The notes: generated by a model not told the origin, from the letters alone. A DNA stretch of 64,000 nt from CAIUGU01 sp965279735 (GCA_965279735.1 OZ257260.1:558001-622000); one strand, 5' to 3'. Numbered from the stretch's first letter, positions 16,092-24,903 are shown. A program made the numbers and translations.

Positions 16092-17672
16092 ATGGTCCGG
16101 CCACAGATCGCACGAATGATTCCATTGTTGAGTGCCTGCGCGGCACTTGCCGCATGCGGCGGTGGAGCAGAAGAGATTGCATCGCCCGCCAGTGCTGGCA
16201 GCGTCACGATCAACAATCCTCCCGCGACGGTACCAACGCCTGTACCGGTTGTGCCCACCGGTCCAACGCTGGTGGTTGCTGCCACGGGCTGTCCGACAAT
16301 CGAGGATTCAGCGGGCCTCACTGACCGAGGCACCATCACCGGAACGACGGGCACTTACCGCATCTGCGAGCTGCCGACGCGTTTTACGCGCAGCTCGACA
16401 CTGACGCGCGTACCTGGCCTGCTGTATTCGCTGGGCGGGCGCGTTGATGTCGGCCTCGATCGCGGCGCGGCGCCTACGGCAGATGCAGCGGTAGTGCTGA
16501 CGATCCAGCCCGGAGTAATCGTATACGCGTCGACAGGTGTGTCGTGGCTCGCCGTCAATCGCGGTAACCGCATCAATGCCGTCGGGACGGCTACGCAGCC
16601 GATCGTCTTCACCAGCCGCGATAACGTGCTGGGCCTGGCCACCGACAATTCGCAGGGACAGTGGGGTGGTGTGGTGCTGCTCGGCCGCGCTCCGATCACG
16701 GATTGCACGGTCGCGCCGGCTGCGACGCCGGGTTCGGTCAACTGTGAACGCCAGACCGAAGGTGCGGCGGATCCCGCGTATTTCGGCGGCGCTACGCCCA
16801 CGGACAACAGCGGCACGATGAAGTATGTGCAGATCCGCTATTCGGGCTACGTCCTGTCTGGCGACAGCGAGCTGCAGTCGCTGACGCTCGGCGGCGTTGG
16901 CAGTGGAACAACGATCGATCACATTCATTCGCACAACAGTTCGGATGACGCTTTCGAGAACTTCGGCGGCCGCGTCAGCATGCGCTACCTGGTGCTTACA
17001 GGCGCCGACGACGACAACATCGACCTCGATACGGGCTGGCAGGGGACCCTGCAGTATGTGATCGGCGTGCAGAAAACCAGTGGCAATCCCGACTCCATGA
17101 TCGAACTCGATTCCGCCAATGCGCTCGAGTCCCAGACGCCGCGCACCAACCTCAAGCTGGCAAATTTCACGTTCATTCATCGCAATGCGACTTCGGGTAA
17201 CCAGGCAGCCATGCTGTTCCGTGGCGCCGCGGACGCGACGTTGCTGAATGGCGTGGTGACCAGCTCGATGCCTTGCCTGCGGCTCAACGGCACGAACATC
17301 CTCACGGCCGACCCGGCCATCGAAAAGCTCGGCCCACCCGTGTTCCACTCGGTGGCGATGCAGTGTGGTGGCGCGACGTTCGTAGGTAGTGGCGGCGTTA
17401 CTGCGCAGCAGGTTGCCGATGTATTCAATGCCGGCACCAACAATAGCTCTGCGTTCACGGCGAGCCTGGCGGGAACGTATGTCAATGGCGCCAGCGAAGC
17501 AGCTCGCGCGGCCATCGATCCGAAGACAGTGGATACGCTGTTCGATACGACGAGCTACATCGGTGCGGTCAAGGATGCCAATGACACCTGGTTTGCGGGG
17601 TGGACCTGCAACTCGGCAACGGCTGATTTCGGTACTACCGGCACCGCGTGCACTTCGCTGCCAGCGCTGTGA
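16092..17672 (+). CDS. predicted outer-membrane lipoprotein with beta-helix-like domain, in the Pho regulon
   Basis: 526 residues from the ATG at 16092, which has GGAG upstream and gives a lipoprotein signal peptide with lipobox LAAC (Cys near 22). The mature protein begins with a Gly/Ala/Pro/Thr-rich linker. A long beta-rich region follows whose repeated short strands (for example QPIVFTSRD, GTMKYVQIRYSGY, MRYLVLTGADDDNIDLD) suggest a right-handed parallel beta-helix. Several cysteines in the C-terminal half could form disulfides. Located directly before a TonB-dependent receptor and behind a Pho box, it is a candidate surface partner that binds or processes a phosphorus-containing ligand. 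No known catalytic motif was recognised. Confidence 0.75.
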   Translation: MVRPQIARMIPLLSACAALAACGGGAEEIASPASAGSVTINNPPATVPTPVPVVPTGPTLVVAATGCPTIEDSAGLTDRGTITGTTGTYRICELPTRFTRSSTLTRVPGLLYSLGGRVDVGLDRGAAPTADAAVVLTIQPGVIVYASTGVSWLAVNRGNRINAVGTATQPIVFTSRDNVLGLATDNSQGQWGGVVLLGRAPITDCTVAPAATPGSVNCERQTEGAADPAYFGGATPTDNSGTMKYVQIRYSGYVLSGDSELQSLTLGGVGSGTTIDHIHSHNSSDDAFENFGGRVSMRYLVLTGADDDNIDLDTGWQGTLQYVIGVQKTSGNPDSMIELDSANALESQTPRTNLKLANFTFIHRNATSGNQAAMLFRGAADATLLNGVVTSSMPCLRLNGTNILTADPAIEKLGPPVFHSVAMQCGGATFVGSGGVTAQQVADVFNAGTNNSSAFTASLAGTYVNGASEAARAAIDPKTVDTLFDTTSYIGAVKDANDTWFAGWTCNSATADFGTTGTACTSLPAL

Positions 17673-17679
17673 TGTTCCC

Positions 17680-17731
17680 GCGGATCGCGGCAAGATCGCC
17701 GCGATCCGCCACACCGGGTCGATTCCGACCC
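17680..17731 (+). promoter_or_regulatory. two intercistronic hairpins between lipoprotein and receptor genes
   Basis: A perfect 12-bp stem (17680-17691 with 17698-17709, six-base loop) is followed by a 6-bp stem (gggtcg / cgaccc, 17716-17731). Neither has a T run, so they look like mRNA-stabilising or processing elements rather than terminators. They may allow different amounts of the two proteins from one transcript. Confidence 0.5.
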
Positions 17732-17745
17732 ATTGAGGATCATTG

Positions 17746-20418
17746 ATGCGTAGGTCATTGAATGGCGGAAGCGTACTGCTGCTGGCAGCCACGCTGTGGG
17801 GGCCGGTTTCGCAGGCACAGCAGGCTGCGAGGGATGAGGATGTGAAGCCTGAGGGTGCTGCGGCGCAGGCCGACGCCACGGACGCTACGGAAGCAGTTGA
17901 TGTTGCCGCTCCGGGCGGTGAGATCGTCGTGCTGGGTCGGCGGGACCGGAATATCCAGCAGGCCACCACACAGGTCATCTCGGTACTGTCCAACGAGGAT
18001 ATCGCCAGGACAGGCGAAGGCGATATCGCAGGTGCCCTGGGTCGCGTGACGGGCTTGAGCGTCGTGGGCGGTGGGTTCGTGTATGTGCGCGGGCTCGGAG
18101 ACCGCTATTCCCAGGCCTTGCTCAACGGTTTGCCGTTGCCGAGCCCGGAGCCGCTGCGCCGTGCCGTGCCGCTTGACCTGTTCCCGACGGATGTCATCGC
18201 CTCTTCACTCGTGCAGAAGACCTACTCCGCGAATTTTCCGGGTGAATTCGGTGGTGGCGTCATCAACCTGACGACGCTTGCAGTACCGCAGTCGCCGTTC
18301 CTGACCTTAAGCCTTGGCGTCAGCGGCGACACGGAAACCGCGGGCCAGTTGGGCTATGAGTACTACGGCAGCAAGACCGACTGGACGGGTTACGACAATG
18401 GCACACGCAACACGCCGCCGGCGCTCCAGACCTTCCTCGACAGTGGTCAGCGACTGAGCGCAGGGGATGTTGATTCCGGCGCCATCGCCCGGGAATTCGT
18501 GAATGCCAACAATGGCCTGGTACAGAAGGTCGACAACATGCCTGCGAACTTCTCCGGTTCGTTTACCGGGGGCACCTCATGGATGATCGGTGAATCGCAG
18601 CTGGGGCTCATCGCCACTGCCGGTACCGACAACAAATGGCGTACGCGCGACAATACGCAACAGACGCCGGGCAGCTTCGACCTCTCTGTAGTGGACAAGG
18701 ACTATCGCACCGTGGTGAGCGAGAACCGCATCGTGAACAACGCGCTGCTCGGTCTCGCCTACGAGTTCGGCGAGGGCAGCAGCCTGCGCTGGACGAATCT
18801 CTACATCCACGACACGCTCAAGCGTGCCAGCCTCGCGGAAGGCAAGCAGAACAGCCAGCGGACCGGGCAGGATTTCATGGAGCAGGGCACGGCTTTCTAC
18901 GAGCGGCAACTCCTGAATACGCAGCTCAACGCGGCCCTCCAGCTTGATCCCGTGAAGATTGACGTGCGCGCGTCATACGCCGAGTCGAAGCGCGAGGCGC
19001 CGTACGAACTGACCATCGGCTATGCCCGTTCCAACCAGGAAGCCAGTCCCTACGGAGCGTATTTCCTGAACCGGCTGGATAACGGGCAGACGGGCTTTGC
19101 ACGCATGTCGTTTTCCGATCTCGATGAGAAGCTCTGGTCCGCCGGGACCGACGTGTCGGCTGAAATCCTTTCGCATACGGTATTGACGGCAGGTGCCGAC
19201 TTCTCGAGCACGGAGCGGAATTCCGCCCGCCGCGAGTTCCAGATCGTCGCACCGTCCAGTTTTCCGAACGCTGTTGCCATGCTCCGTCCGGATCATCTGC
19301 TCAGCACCAACGTGATCGATACCTACGATATCGGACTGATCGAGACGACCGAGTCCGACCCGGCGTTCGAGGCCAGGTTGCGAACCAGTGCGGGGTACGC
19401 GCAGGTACAGTCCGAAATCGTCGATGGCTTCGAAGCCAGCGTGGGTGTGCGCTTCGAGCGTGGCGAGCAGGATGTCCAGCCAACGCAGGTGTTCACGACC
19501 AACACCGGTTCCGGGGCTTCCACTGCGCTTGAAAATGACTACGTCCTGCCGGCGGTCACCCTTACCTACAAATTCGCGAACGATTCGCAGGTACGCGTCA
19601 ACGCATCGAAGACGATCGCGCGGCCACAGTTCCGCGAGCTCATGTTCCAGACCTACTTCGATCCGGAGACCAACCGGTCGTACAGGGGCAATCCATTGCT
19701 GGTCGACAGCGAGTTCGTCAACGCCGAAGCGCGCTATGAGTGGTACTTCGCTCCCGAGCAGCGCTTCTCGGCAGCCGGATTCTACAAACAGATCGATCGT
19801 CCCATCGAGGCGTTCACGGGTTTCAACGACAACAGTCCCGTGACCAGTTTTGCCAACGCACCGCAGGCCACGCTGTATGGAATCGAGACTGAAGTGCAGA
19901 AGTACTTCGCGCTGGATCAGTTGACTAGCGTCGGCGTTCTGGCCTCGCGGCAGGCCGTGGTAGTCGCCAATTACACCTACACCCGCTCAAGGATCAAGGT
20001 GGATTCCTCCGACACGGTGGATGTATTCGGTACGACGACACAGCCGGCCAGTAACTTCTTCAGCGACGGTACACCACTGACTGGCCAGTCCGATCATCTG
20101 GTGAATCTGCAGATGGGCCTTGAAAGTTCCGGTCGCCTTTCGCAGCAGACGCTCCTGCTGTCGTACGCGAGCGATCGCGTGACCAGCCGGGGTGCGGCGG
20201 GTTTGCCGGATATATATGAGTCGCCGGGCCTAACGGTCGACCTCGTGATTCGAGAAGGCATCAGCCTCTTCGGCCAGGAGCTGGAACTGAAGTTCGAAGG
20301 GCGTAACCTCACGGGGCATGGATACAGCGAGTTCCAGGAGCGCGCCGGCAACCGCGTGTATTACAACCGCTACGACATCGGTACGAGCTTTTCGGCGTCT
20401 GTAACCGCAAGCTTCTGA
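17746..20418 (+). CDS. TonB-dependent outer-membrane receptor of the Pho island
   Basis: 890 residues from the ATG at 17746 with GAGG at normal distance; a TTG one codon earlier is less likely. A signal peptide (about 1-26, ending in SQAQQ) is followed by an acidic Ala-rich stretch and a TonB-box-like EIVVLG near 62-67. The plug domain covers about 70-190 (ISVLSNEDIARTGEGDI, VRGLGDRYSQ, GEFGGGVINL). A 22-strand-type barrel ends in a terminal Phe. It lies downstream of the Pho-box lipoprotein gene with no terminator between, so it is probably cotranscribed. The expected job is TonB-energised import of a phosphorus compound; the substrate cannot be read from sequence. Confidence 0.9.
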   Translation: MRRSLNGGSVLLLAATLWGPVSQAQQAARDEDVKPEGAAAQADATDATEAVDVAAPGGEIVVLGRRDRNIQQATTQVISVLSNEDIARTGEGDIAGALGRVTGLSVVGGGFVYVRGLGDRYSQALLNGLPLPSPEPLRRAVPLDLFPTDVIASSLVQKTYSANFPGEFGGGVINLTTLAVPQSPFLTLSLGVSGDTETAGQLGYEYYGSKTDWTGYDNGTRNTPPALQTFLDSGQRLSAGDVDSGAIAREFVNANNGLVQKVDNMPANFSGSFTGGTSWMIGESQLGLIATAGTDNKWRTRDNTQQTPGSFDLSVVDKDYRTVVSENRIVNNALLGLAYEFGEGSSLRWTNLYIHDTLKRASLAEGKQNSQRTGQDFMEQGTAFYERQLLNTQLNAALQLDPVKIDVRASYAESKREAPYELTIGYARSNQEASPYGAYFLNRLDNGQTGFARMSFSDLDEKLWSAGTDVSAEILSHTVLTAGADFSSTERNSARREFQIVAPSSFPNAVAMLRPDHLLSTNVIDTYDIGLIETTESDPAFEARLRTSAGYAQVQSEIVDGFEASVGVRFERGEQDVQPTQVFTTNTGSGASTALENDYVLPAVTLTYKFANDSQVRVNASKTIARPQFRELMFQTYFDPETNRSYRGNPLLVDSEFVNAEARYEWYFAPEQRFSAAGFYKQIDRPIEAFTGFNDNSPVTSFANAPQATLYGIETEVQKYFALDQLTSVGVLASRQAVVVANYTYTRSRIKVDSSDTVDVFGTTTQPASNFFSDGTPLTGQSDHLVNLQMGLESSGRLSQQTLLLSYASDRVTSRGAAGLPDIYESPGLTVDLVIREGISLFGQELELKFEGRNLTGHGYSEFQERAGNRVYYNRYDIGTSFSASVTASF

Positions 20419-20461
20419 GCTGCGGCCGGCTTCCGGTCCTTCCACCACACTCGTGTAGCCA

Positions 20462-20492
20462 CCGGTTCGTGATCATCGAAATCACGAACCGG
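20462..20492 (+). terminator. stem-loop after the receptor gene
   Basis: A perfect 12-bp stem (20462-20473 with 20481-20492) with a 7-base loop lies 44 bases after the stop codon. The T run after it is weak (cctttg), so termination may be partial or the hairpin may protect the 3' end. It immediately precedes the next Pho-type promoter. Confidence 0.55.
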
Positions 20493-20495
20493 CCT

Positions 20496-20529
20496 TTGCA
20501 ACCTCTTTGTAACAATGCGTGCGTATAAC
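20496..20529 (+). promoter_or_regulatory. Pho-type box and -10 of the porin promoter
   Basis: Half-sites ttgcaac (20496-20502) and ttgtaac (20507-20513) are 11 bases apart, and TATAAC (20524-20529) follows exactly 10 bases later. The half-sites match consensus ctgtcat less well than the other boxes, but the geometry is identical. A second candidate (tcgtcac / ctgccat, 20579-20596) lacks a -10 at the right distance. Confidence 0.5.
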
Positions 20530-20642
20530 AACGCGCGACAGATGGCGGCTGACATCCTTCCGCGCGAAGCGGTGTGTGTCGTCACATTTCTGCCATACAG
20601 GTATCTGTCACAGGCAGAACTCATGAACCTTGGAGATGCATT

Positions 20643-22007
20643 GTGAAGAACCTCCTGACAGCAGTTGCAGTGGCATCGGTACTGACATCAGCGTCTGCTG
20701 TTGCGCAAACTGGCGCGCCAGCGAGCGAGATTTCGCTCATTCGCCAGCAACTCGAAGTATTGTTACAGCGCGTTGACAGGCTTGAGCAGCAGAACGCCAC
20801 CCTGGCGACGGAAAACGCCGAACTCAAGGCTGCCAGCGACGAGGGCGATGCCGAGCGCGAATACCTGAAATCACAGACGCAGGATCTGCGGAAAGAATCC
20901 GCTGCGGCAAACGTCACGCTGAGTGGCTTGCGCGGTGCCGAGTGGGCGCAGCGCATCACGTTCAAGGGTGACCTGCGTTACCGGCACGAGGAAATCTGGG
21001 ACGACACGCGGACTGCGAATGGCACTCTCGCCACTGCAGATCGTGTCCGCGATCGCATCCGCCTGCGCGCAGGCTTCGATGCGCGGCCGACCGACAACAT
21101 CATGGCGACCGTGCAGTTCTCCACGGCAGAACTCGGAGATCCGCGCTCTCCCAACCAGACGCTTGATGGAACGTACGCACGCAAGGAACTGACTGTCGAC
21201 CAGGCGTATTTCGACTGGAAGTTCACGAGCTGGGGAAATCTGCTCGGTGGCAAGATGCGTCAGCCCTACGTTCGTCCCGGGCAAAGTGTCTATTTCATCG
21301 ACAACGACCTCAGTCCTGAGGGGCTGGCGCTGCAGTTCAACCGCGGCATCTGGTTCGGCAGCGTCTACGGCACGTGGATCGACGAGGTCAGCGGCCCGGA
21401 GTCGGCAAACACCTCTGATACCCTGCTGAACGGAGCACAAGTCGGTGTCCGCATGCCTGTCGGGACTTCCACGCTGATGCTGGCGGCACACTACTACGAT
21501 CTCGCTGCGGGCCAGGGTCGGCGAGGCTTCTACAACTGCACTGCCACGTCCAACAGCTGCGCCAACGGCAATACCACGACGGGCGCGGCGGGCCTCGGTG
21601 TGCTCACTTACGATTTCAACGTCATCAATCTGGCCGCGCAATTCAACACGACGCTGGGAGGGTTGCCACTCCAGATGTGGGGGGAATACGCGCAGAACCA
21701 GGATCCCGATGATCTCGACACGGCATGGAACGTTGGCGTGATGTACGGTGCTGCCGCCAACTACAGGACCTGGGAAGCATCCGCCACCTACCAGGTGGTC
21801 GAGAAGGATGCTCTCTTCGGGCAGCTGGTCGATTCCGACTTCGGTGGTGGTGCGACCGACTCGCAGGGATTCATCCTGCGGGCAGGCTACGCACCCATCC
21901 GGAACTGGATCTTCAATGCGACGTACTTCATCAACGAGCGCAATGTCGATGTGGGAACCAAGGCGGACTACAACCGTCTGCAGGTCGACATGAACATGAG
22001 GTTCTGA
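20643..22007 (+). CDS. putative porin with N-terminal coiled coil
   Basis: 454 residues from the GTG at 20643, chosen because GGAG lies seven bases upstream and the result is a clean signal peptide (cleavage near ASAVAQ). Residues about 30-95 form a Leu/Glu/Gln-rich coiled coil (EVLLQRVDRLEQQNATLATE). A beta-barrel with alternating aromatic and Gly residues and a terminal Phe (MNMRF) follows. It resembles the 'putative porin' family, not OprP by any decisive motif. Its Pho-type promoter and position between the receptor and phoU suggest a phosphate- or phosphoester-permeable channel made under starvation. A strong terminator follows. Confidence 0.8.
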   Translation: MKNLLTAVAVASVLTSASAVAQTGAPASEISLIRQQLEVLLQRVDRLEQQNATLATENAELKAASDEGDAEREYLKSQTQDLRKESAAANVTLSGLRGAEWAQRITFKGDLRYRHEEIWDDTRTANGTLATADRVRDRIRLRAGFDARPTDNIMATVQFSTAELGDPRSPNQTLDGTYARKELTVDQAYFDWKFTSWGNLLGGKMRQPYVRPGQSVYFIDNDLSPEGLALQFNRGIWFGSVYGTWIDEVSGPESANTSDTLLNGAQVGVRMPVGTSTLMLAAHYYDLAAGQGRRGFYNCTATSNSCANGNTTTGAAGLGVLTYDFNVINLAAQFNTTLGGLPLQMWGEYAQNQDPDDLDTAWNVGVMYGAAANYRTWEASATYQVVEKDALFGQLVDSDFGGGATDSQGFILRAGYAPIRNWIFNATYFINERNVDVGTKADYNRLQVDMNMRF

Positions 22008-22027
22008 GCAAAGCAGTCCTGAAGGCC

Positions 22028-22067
22028 AAGGGGCGGGAGCGTGAATCGCTCTCGCCCCTTGTTGTTT
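22028..22067 (+). terminator. intrinsic terminator after the porin gene
   Basis: A 14-bp GC-rich stem (22028-22041 with 22047-22060, one G-U pair) and a 5-base loop are followed by gttgttt. It separates the porin transcript from phoU. Confidence 0.75.
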
Positions 22068-22100
22068 GCTGCCATTCCTTCGCTGCCGGGGTCGCGTCGC

Positions 22101-22129
22101 TTGCAGACGGCGCTTTGGCCGGGTATACC
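22101..22129 (+). promoter_or_regulatory. candidate promoter of the first phoU gene
   Basis: TTGCAG (22101-22106) and TATACC (22124-22129) are 17 bases apart, with a start expected near 22136. Matches are moderate. It lies downstream of the porin terminator, where phoU needs its own promoter. No Pho box was seen here. Confidence 0.35.
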
Positions 22130-22153
22130 TCCCGGCATTCTGGAGAATGCATC

Positions 22154-22903
22154 ATGGAAAAGTCGGATCTCTCGCATCACATCCTCAGCCGCTACAACGA
22201 AGACCTCGAGCGCGTTCGCACGAACGTGCTGCAGATGGGCGGGCTGGTCGAAGAGCAGCTGAAGCAGGCTGTCGAGGCGTTGGTGCAGGGGGACAGCCGC
22301 ATCGGCGAGATGGTTGCCCACGGCGACCACAAGGTCAACGCAATGGAAGTCGCGATCGACGATGACTGCAGCCGCATCCTGGCGACCCGCAGCCCGGCAG
22401 CGTCAGACCTGCGCCTGATCGTCGCCGTCATCAAGACCATCACCGATCTCGAGCGTATTGGTGACGAGGCGGAGAAGATCGGGTACATCGGTTCCCGTCT
22501 TGCAACGATGGAGAGACCTGCGGACCGTTACCGGGAGATCAAGCATCTCGGCCGGCTGGTCGCCGATCTCGTGCATGGCGCTCTCGATGCCTTCGCGCGC
22601 CTGGATGCCGAGGCTGCGCTTGGCATTGCCAAGAAGGACCGTCTGGTCGACGAGGAATTCGATGCCATCCAGCGGCAATGCATCACGTTCATGATGGAAG
22701 ATCCAAGACAGATCCGCCGCGCGCTCGACGTGATCTGGGTCGCCCGTGCGCTCGAGCGCATCGGCGACCACGCCAAGAACATCTGCGAGTACGTGATCTA
22801 CATGGTGTACGGCAAGGACGTTCGCCACGTTGCGCTTGAGGATGTGGAAAAGCATCTGCAGCAGCGGGCAGGACGCGCCCCCGAAGTGGCCCAGGGCGGC
22901 TGA
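22154..22903 (+). CDS. phoU: phosphate transport regulator PhoU, copy 1
   Basis: 249 residues from the ATG at 22154 (GGAG about 10 bases upstream). All-helical protein with the two symmetric PhoU repeats, each carrying the metal-binding motif (LERIGDEAEKI at about 100-110 and LERIGDHAKNI at about 200-210). PhoU links the Pst transporter to PhoR and represses the Pho response when phosphate is plentiful. This copy is separated from pstSCAB by dsbB and dapE, while a second, divergent PhoU follows pstB. It is closer in length and motif detail to the classical E. coli protein than copy 2. Confidence 0.94.
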   Translation: MEKSDLSHHILSRYNEDLERVRTNVLQMGGLVEEQLKQAVEALVQGDSRIGEMVAHGDHKVNAMEVAIDDDCSRILATRSPAASDLRLIVAVIKTITDLERIGDEAEKIGYIGSRLATMERPADRYREIKHLGRLVADLVHGALDAFARLDAEAALGIAKKDRLVDEEFDAIQRQCITFMMEDPRQIRRALDVIWVARALERIGDHAKNICEYVIYMVYGKDVRHVALEDVEKHLQQRAGRAPEVAQGG

Positions 22904-22976
22904 ATCCGATTAGAATCGGGCACAGCGCTGCAATCCGTTGCGGCGACCTCTGCATCCGTAGGTTTAGGGGATCCGC

Positions 22977-23486
22977 TTGAGTACAGCGATCGTCAGTCGG
23001 CGCAACGCCAATCTGTTCGGCTTCCTGGTGTGTGCCGCATTGATGGCCTATGCGCTCTATGCGGAACACATGCTTGGCCTCGAACCCTGTCCGCTGTGCA
23101 TTTTTCAGCGCGTTGCGGTGATTGCGGTTGGCGTGCTCTTCCTGCTTGCAGCCGTTCACAATCCCTCGAAGAACGGCGCCCGCGTCTACGGCGTGCTGAT
23201 TGCAGTCGCTGCAATGACCGGAATGGGCATCGCGATCCGGCACGTGTGGATCCAGGCGCAGCCTCCGGGAACGGTCGCTGCCTGCGGCGCCGGTCTCGAC
23301 TACATGATGGATATCCTGCCGCTTCGGCAGGTAATCGCCACCGTGCTGACCGGTTCCGGCGAATGCGGCACGATCAACTGGAAATTCCTGGGCTTGGCCA
23401 TGCCGGCGTGGGTGCTGCTGGCCCTCGCTGCATTGGGCGCCTGGGCTGTTGCCGTCAACCTCTTCTATCGGGTCGCCAAGCGCTAG
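22977..23486 (+). CDS. dsbB: disulfide bond formation protein DsbB
   Basis: Inner-membrane quinone reductase that re-oxidises DsbA. The 169-residue protein has four hydrophobic segments (about 14-28, 42-60, 68-86 and 139-158). The CPLC pair near 38-41 lies after the first segment and a second cysteine pair (AACGAG, GECGT) in the second periplasmic loop at about 102-126. The start is taken as TTG at 22977; no ATG or GTG gives a better fit to the N-terminus. It lies 73 bases after phoU and converges with dapE. Its link to phosphate uptake, if any, would be folding of periplasmic enzymes; this is speculation. Confidence 0.9.
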   Translation: MSTAIVSRRNANLFGFLVCAALMAYALYAEHMLGLEPCPLCIFQRVAVIAVGVLFLLAAVHNPSKNGARVYGVLIAVAAMTGMGIAIRHVWIQAQPPGTVAACGAGLDYMMDILPLRQVIATVLTGSGECGTINWKFLGLAMPAWVLLALAALGAWAVAVNLFYRVAKR

Positions 23487-23501
23487 CGATCCAGACTGGT
23501 C

Positions 23502-24632
23502 CTATCTGGCCAGCAACAGCTCCATCACCCGTTCGTACATATTCGACAGCGGCTCGATGTCCGCGATCCGCACGCATTCGTTGACCTTGTGAATCGTGGC
23601 GTTGATCACGCCGAGTTCAACGACCTGGGCACCCATCGTGGCGATGAAGCGCCCATCCGAAGTTCCGCCGGTGGTCGAGAGTTCCGGCGTCCGTCCGGTG
23701 ATTTCCTTCACGGCCTTCTGCACCGCATCCGACAGGACACCCGGCCGTGTCAGGAAGGGCAGGCCGGAGACAAACCACTCCAGCGTGTAATTCACCTTGT
23801 GCCGGTCCAGGATGTCCGTGATGGTCTTCTGCAGCTGATCGACCGATTGTTCCGTCGAGAAGCGGATGTTGAAGCGGGCCTTGAGCTCGCCCGGAATCAC
23901 GTTGGGTGCACCCGTTCCCGCGTTGATGTTCGAAACCTGGAAAGTGGTCGGCTGGAAGAATTCATTGCCCTTGTCCCAAGTGCGGCCGGTCAATTCGCCG
24001 AGCGCGGGAGCGAGTGCGTGCACCGGATTGTCTGCAAGATGCGGATACCCGACGTGCCCCTGGACGCCATGGACCGTGAGTTTTCCCGAGAGTGAACCGC
24101 GCCGGCCAATCTTCAGGGTGTCGCCCAGTACCTCGCCGCTGGTGGGTTCTCCCACGATGCACCAGTCGATCTTTTCGTTCCGGGCAATGAGGGTTTCGAC
24201 GACCTTGCGCGTGCCTTCCACCGACGGGCCTTCCTCGTCGCTCGTGTAGAGCACGGCAATGGTTCCCTTGTGATCGGGGTGTCGGGCTGTAAAGCGTTCG
24301 AAAGCAGTGACCATTGCCGCGAGTCCGCTCTTCATGTCAGCGGCGCCGCGGCCGTACAGGAGCCCGTCCTTCACTACCGGTTCGAAGGGGTCTGTCTGCC
24401 ACTCTTCCCGCGGGCCGGTGGGAACGACATCGGTGTGGCCGGCGAAGCACAGCACCGGACTGCCGGTTCCATGACGCGCCCAGAGGTTCTCGACTGGACC
24501 GTACTTCAGGCGTTCCACCCTGAAACCTGCGCCTTCAAGGCGCCCCCCGATGAGGTCGAGGCAACCGGCATCTTCGGGGCTTACGGACGGGCGGCGCAGC
24601 AGTTCAGTCGTCAGTTCCAGGGCAGCGGACAT
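23502..24632 (-). CDS. dapE: succinyl-diaminopimelate desuccinylase DapE
   Basis: M20 metallopeptidase that removes succinate from N-succinyl-LL-diaminopimelate, giving LL-DAP for lysine and peptidoglycan. 376 residues from the ATG at 24632, matching the E. coli length of 375; upstream in-frame ATGs would add an unrelated N-terminus. Zinc ligands and catalytic residues are visible in CFAGHTDVVP (about 65-74), GRGAADMK (about 95-102) and TSDEEGPSVEG (about 130-140). It converges with dsbB and is divergent from pstS, so its upstream region is shared with the pstS promoter. dapD and dapC lie 5 kb away on the same strand. Confidence 0.96.
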   Translation of the reverse strand: MSAALELTTELLRRPSVSPEDAGCLDLIGGRLEGAGFRVERLKYGPVENLWARHGTGSPVLCFAGHTDVVPTGPREEWQTDPFEPVVKDGLLYGRGAADMKSGLAAMVTAFERFTARHPDHKGTIAVLYTSDEEGPSVEGTRKVVETLIARNEKIDWCIVGEPTSGEVLGDTLKIGRRGSLSGKLTVHGVQGHVGYPHLADNPVHALAPALGELTGRTWDKGNEFFQPTTFQVSNINAGTGAPNVIPGELKARFNIRFSTEQSVDQLQKTITDILDRHKVNYTLEWFVSGLPFLTRPGVLSDAVQKAVKEITGRTPELSTTGGTSDGRFIATMGAQVVELGVINATIHKVNECVRIADIEPLSNMYERVMELLLAR

Positions 24633-24808
24633 GGGGGTCCCGAGGGCATTGGTGGCAGGGGCCGGTTTTATAGCGAAGCCCCGCGATGGCGGCAAGCGAA
24701 AGAATTCCTCCTCTCTGCCGCGCAGGGGGTCGGACGCTTATCTGACAGAAATATTACCCGTGCGTCCCGCGGGGCGGGGGACATGGGCGGGGCGAAAAGA
24801 GTGTCGGT

Positions 24809-24842
24809 CTGTAACATGACTGTCATCGTAGGCCCGCAGACT
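24809..24842 (+). promoter_or_regulatory. Pho box and -10 of the pstS promoter
   Basis: ctgtaac (24809-24815) and ctgtcat (24820-24826), the second a perfect consensus half-site, are spaced by four bases. Exactly 10 bases later is CAGACT (24837-24842), a weak -10. The start would lie near 24849, about 55 bases before pstS. It sits between the divergent dapE and pstS genes. Confidence 0.7.
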
Positions 24843-24903
24843 GCCGACCTGTGAATTTCATCCAGTCCGCGGCGGGCCGGACAGTCCAATGAGGTCCAAT
24901 ACC

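Noticed and set aside
16308..17993. Long minus-strand open frame (561 codons) opposite the lipoprotein gene
   Set aside because: Composition is Arg/Ala-rich without motifs, typical of an antisense shadow in high-GC DNA; the plus strand has a lipoprotein signal and a promoter.
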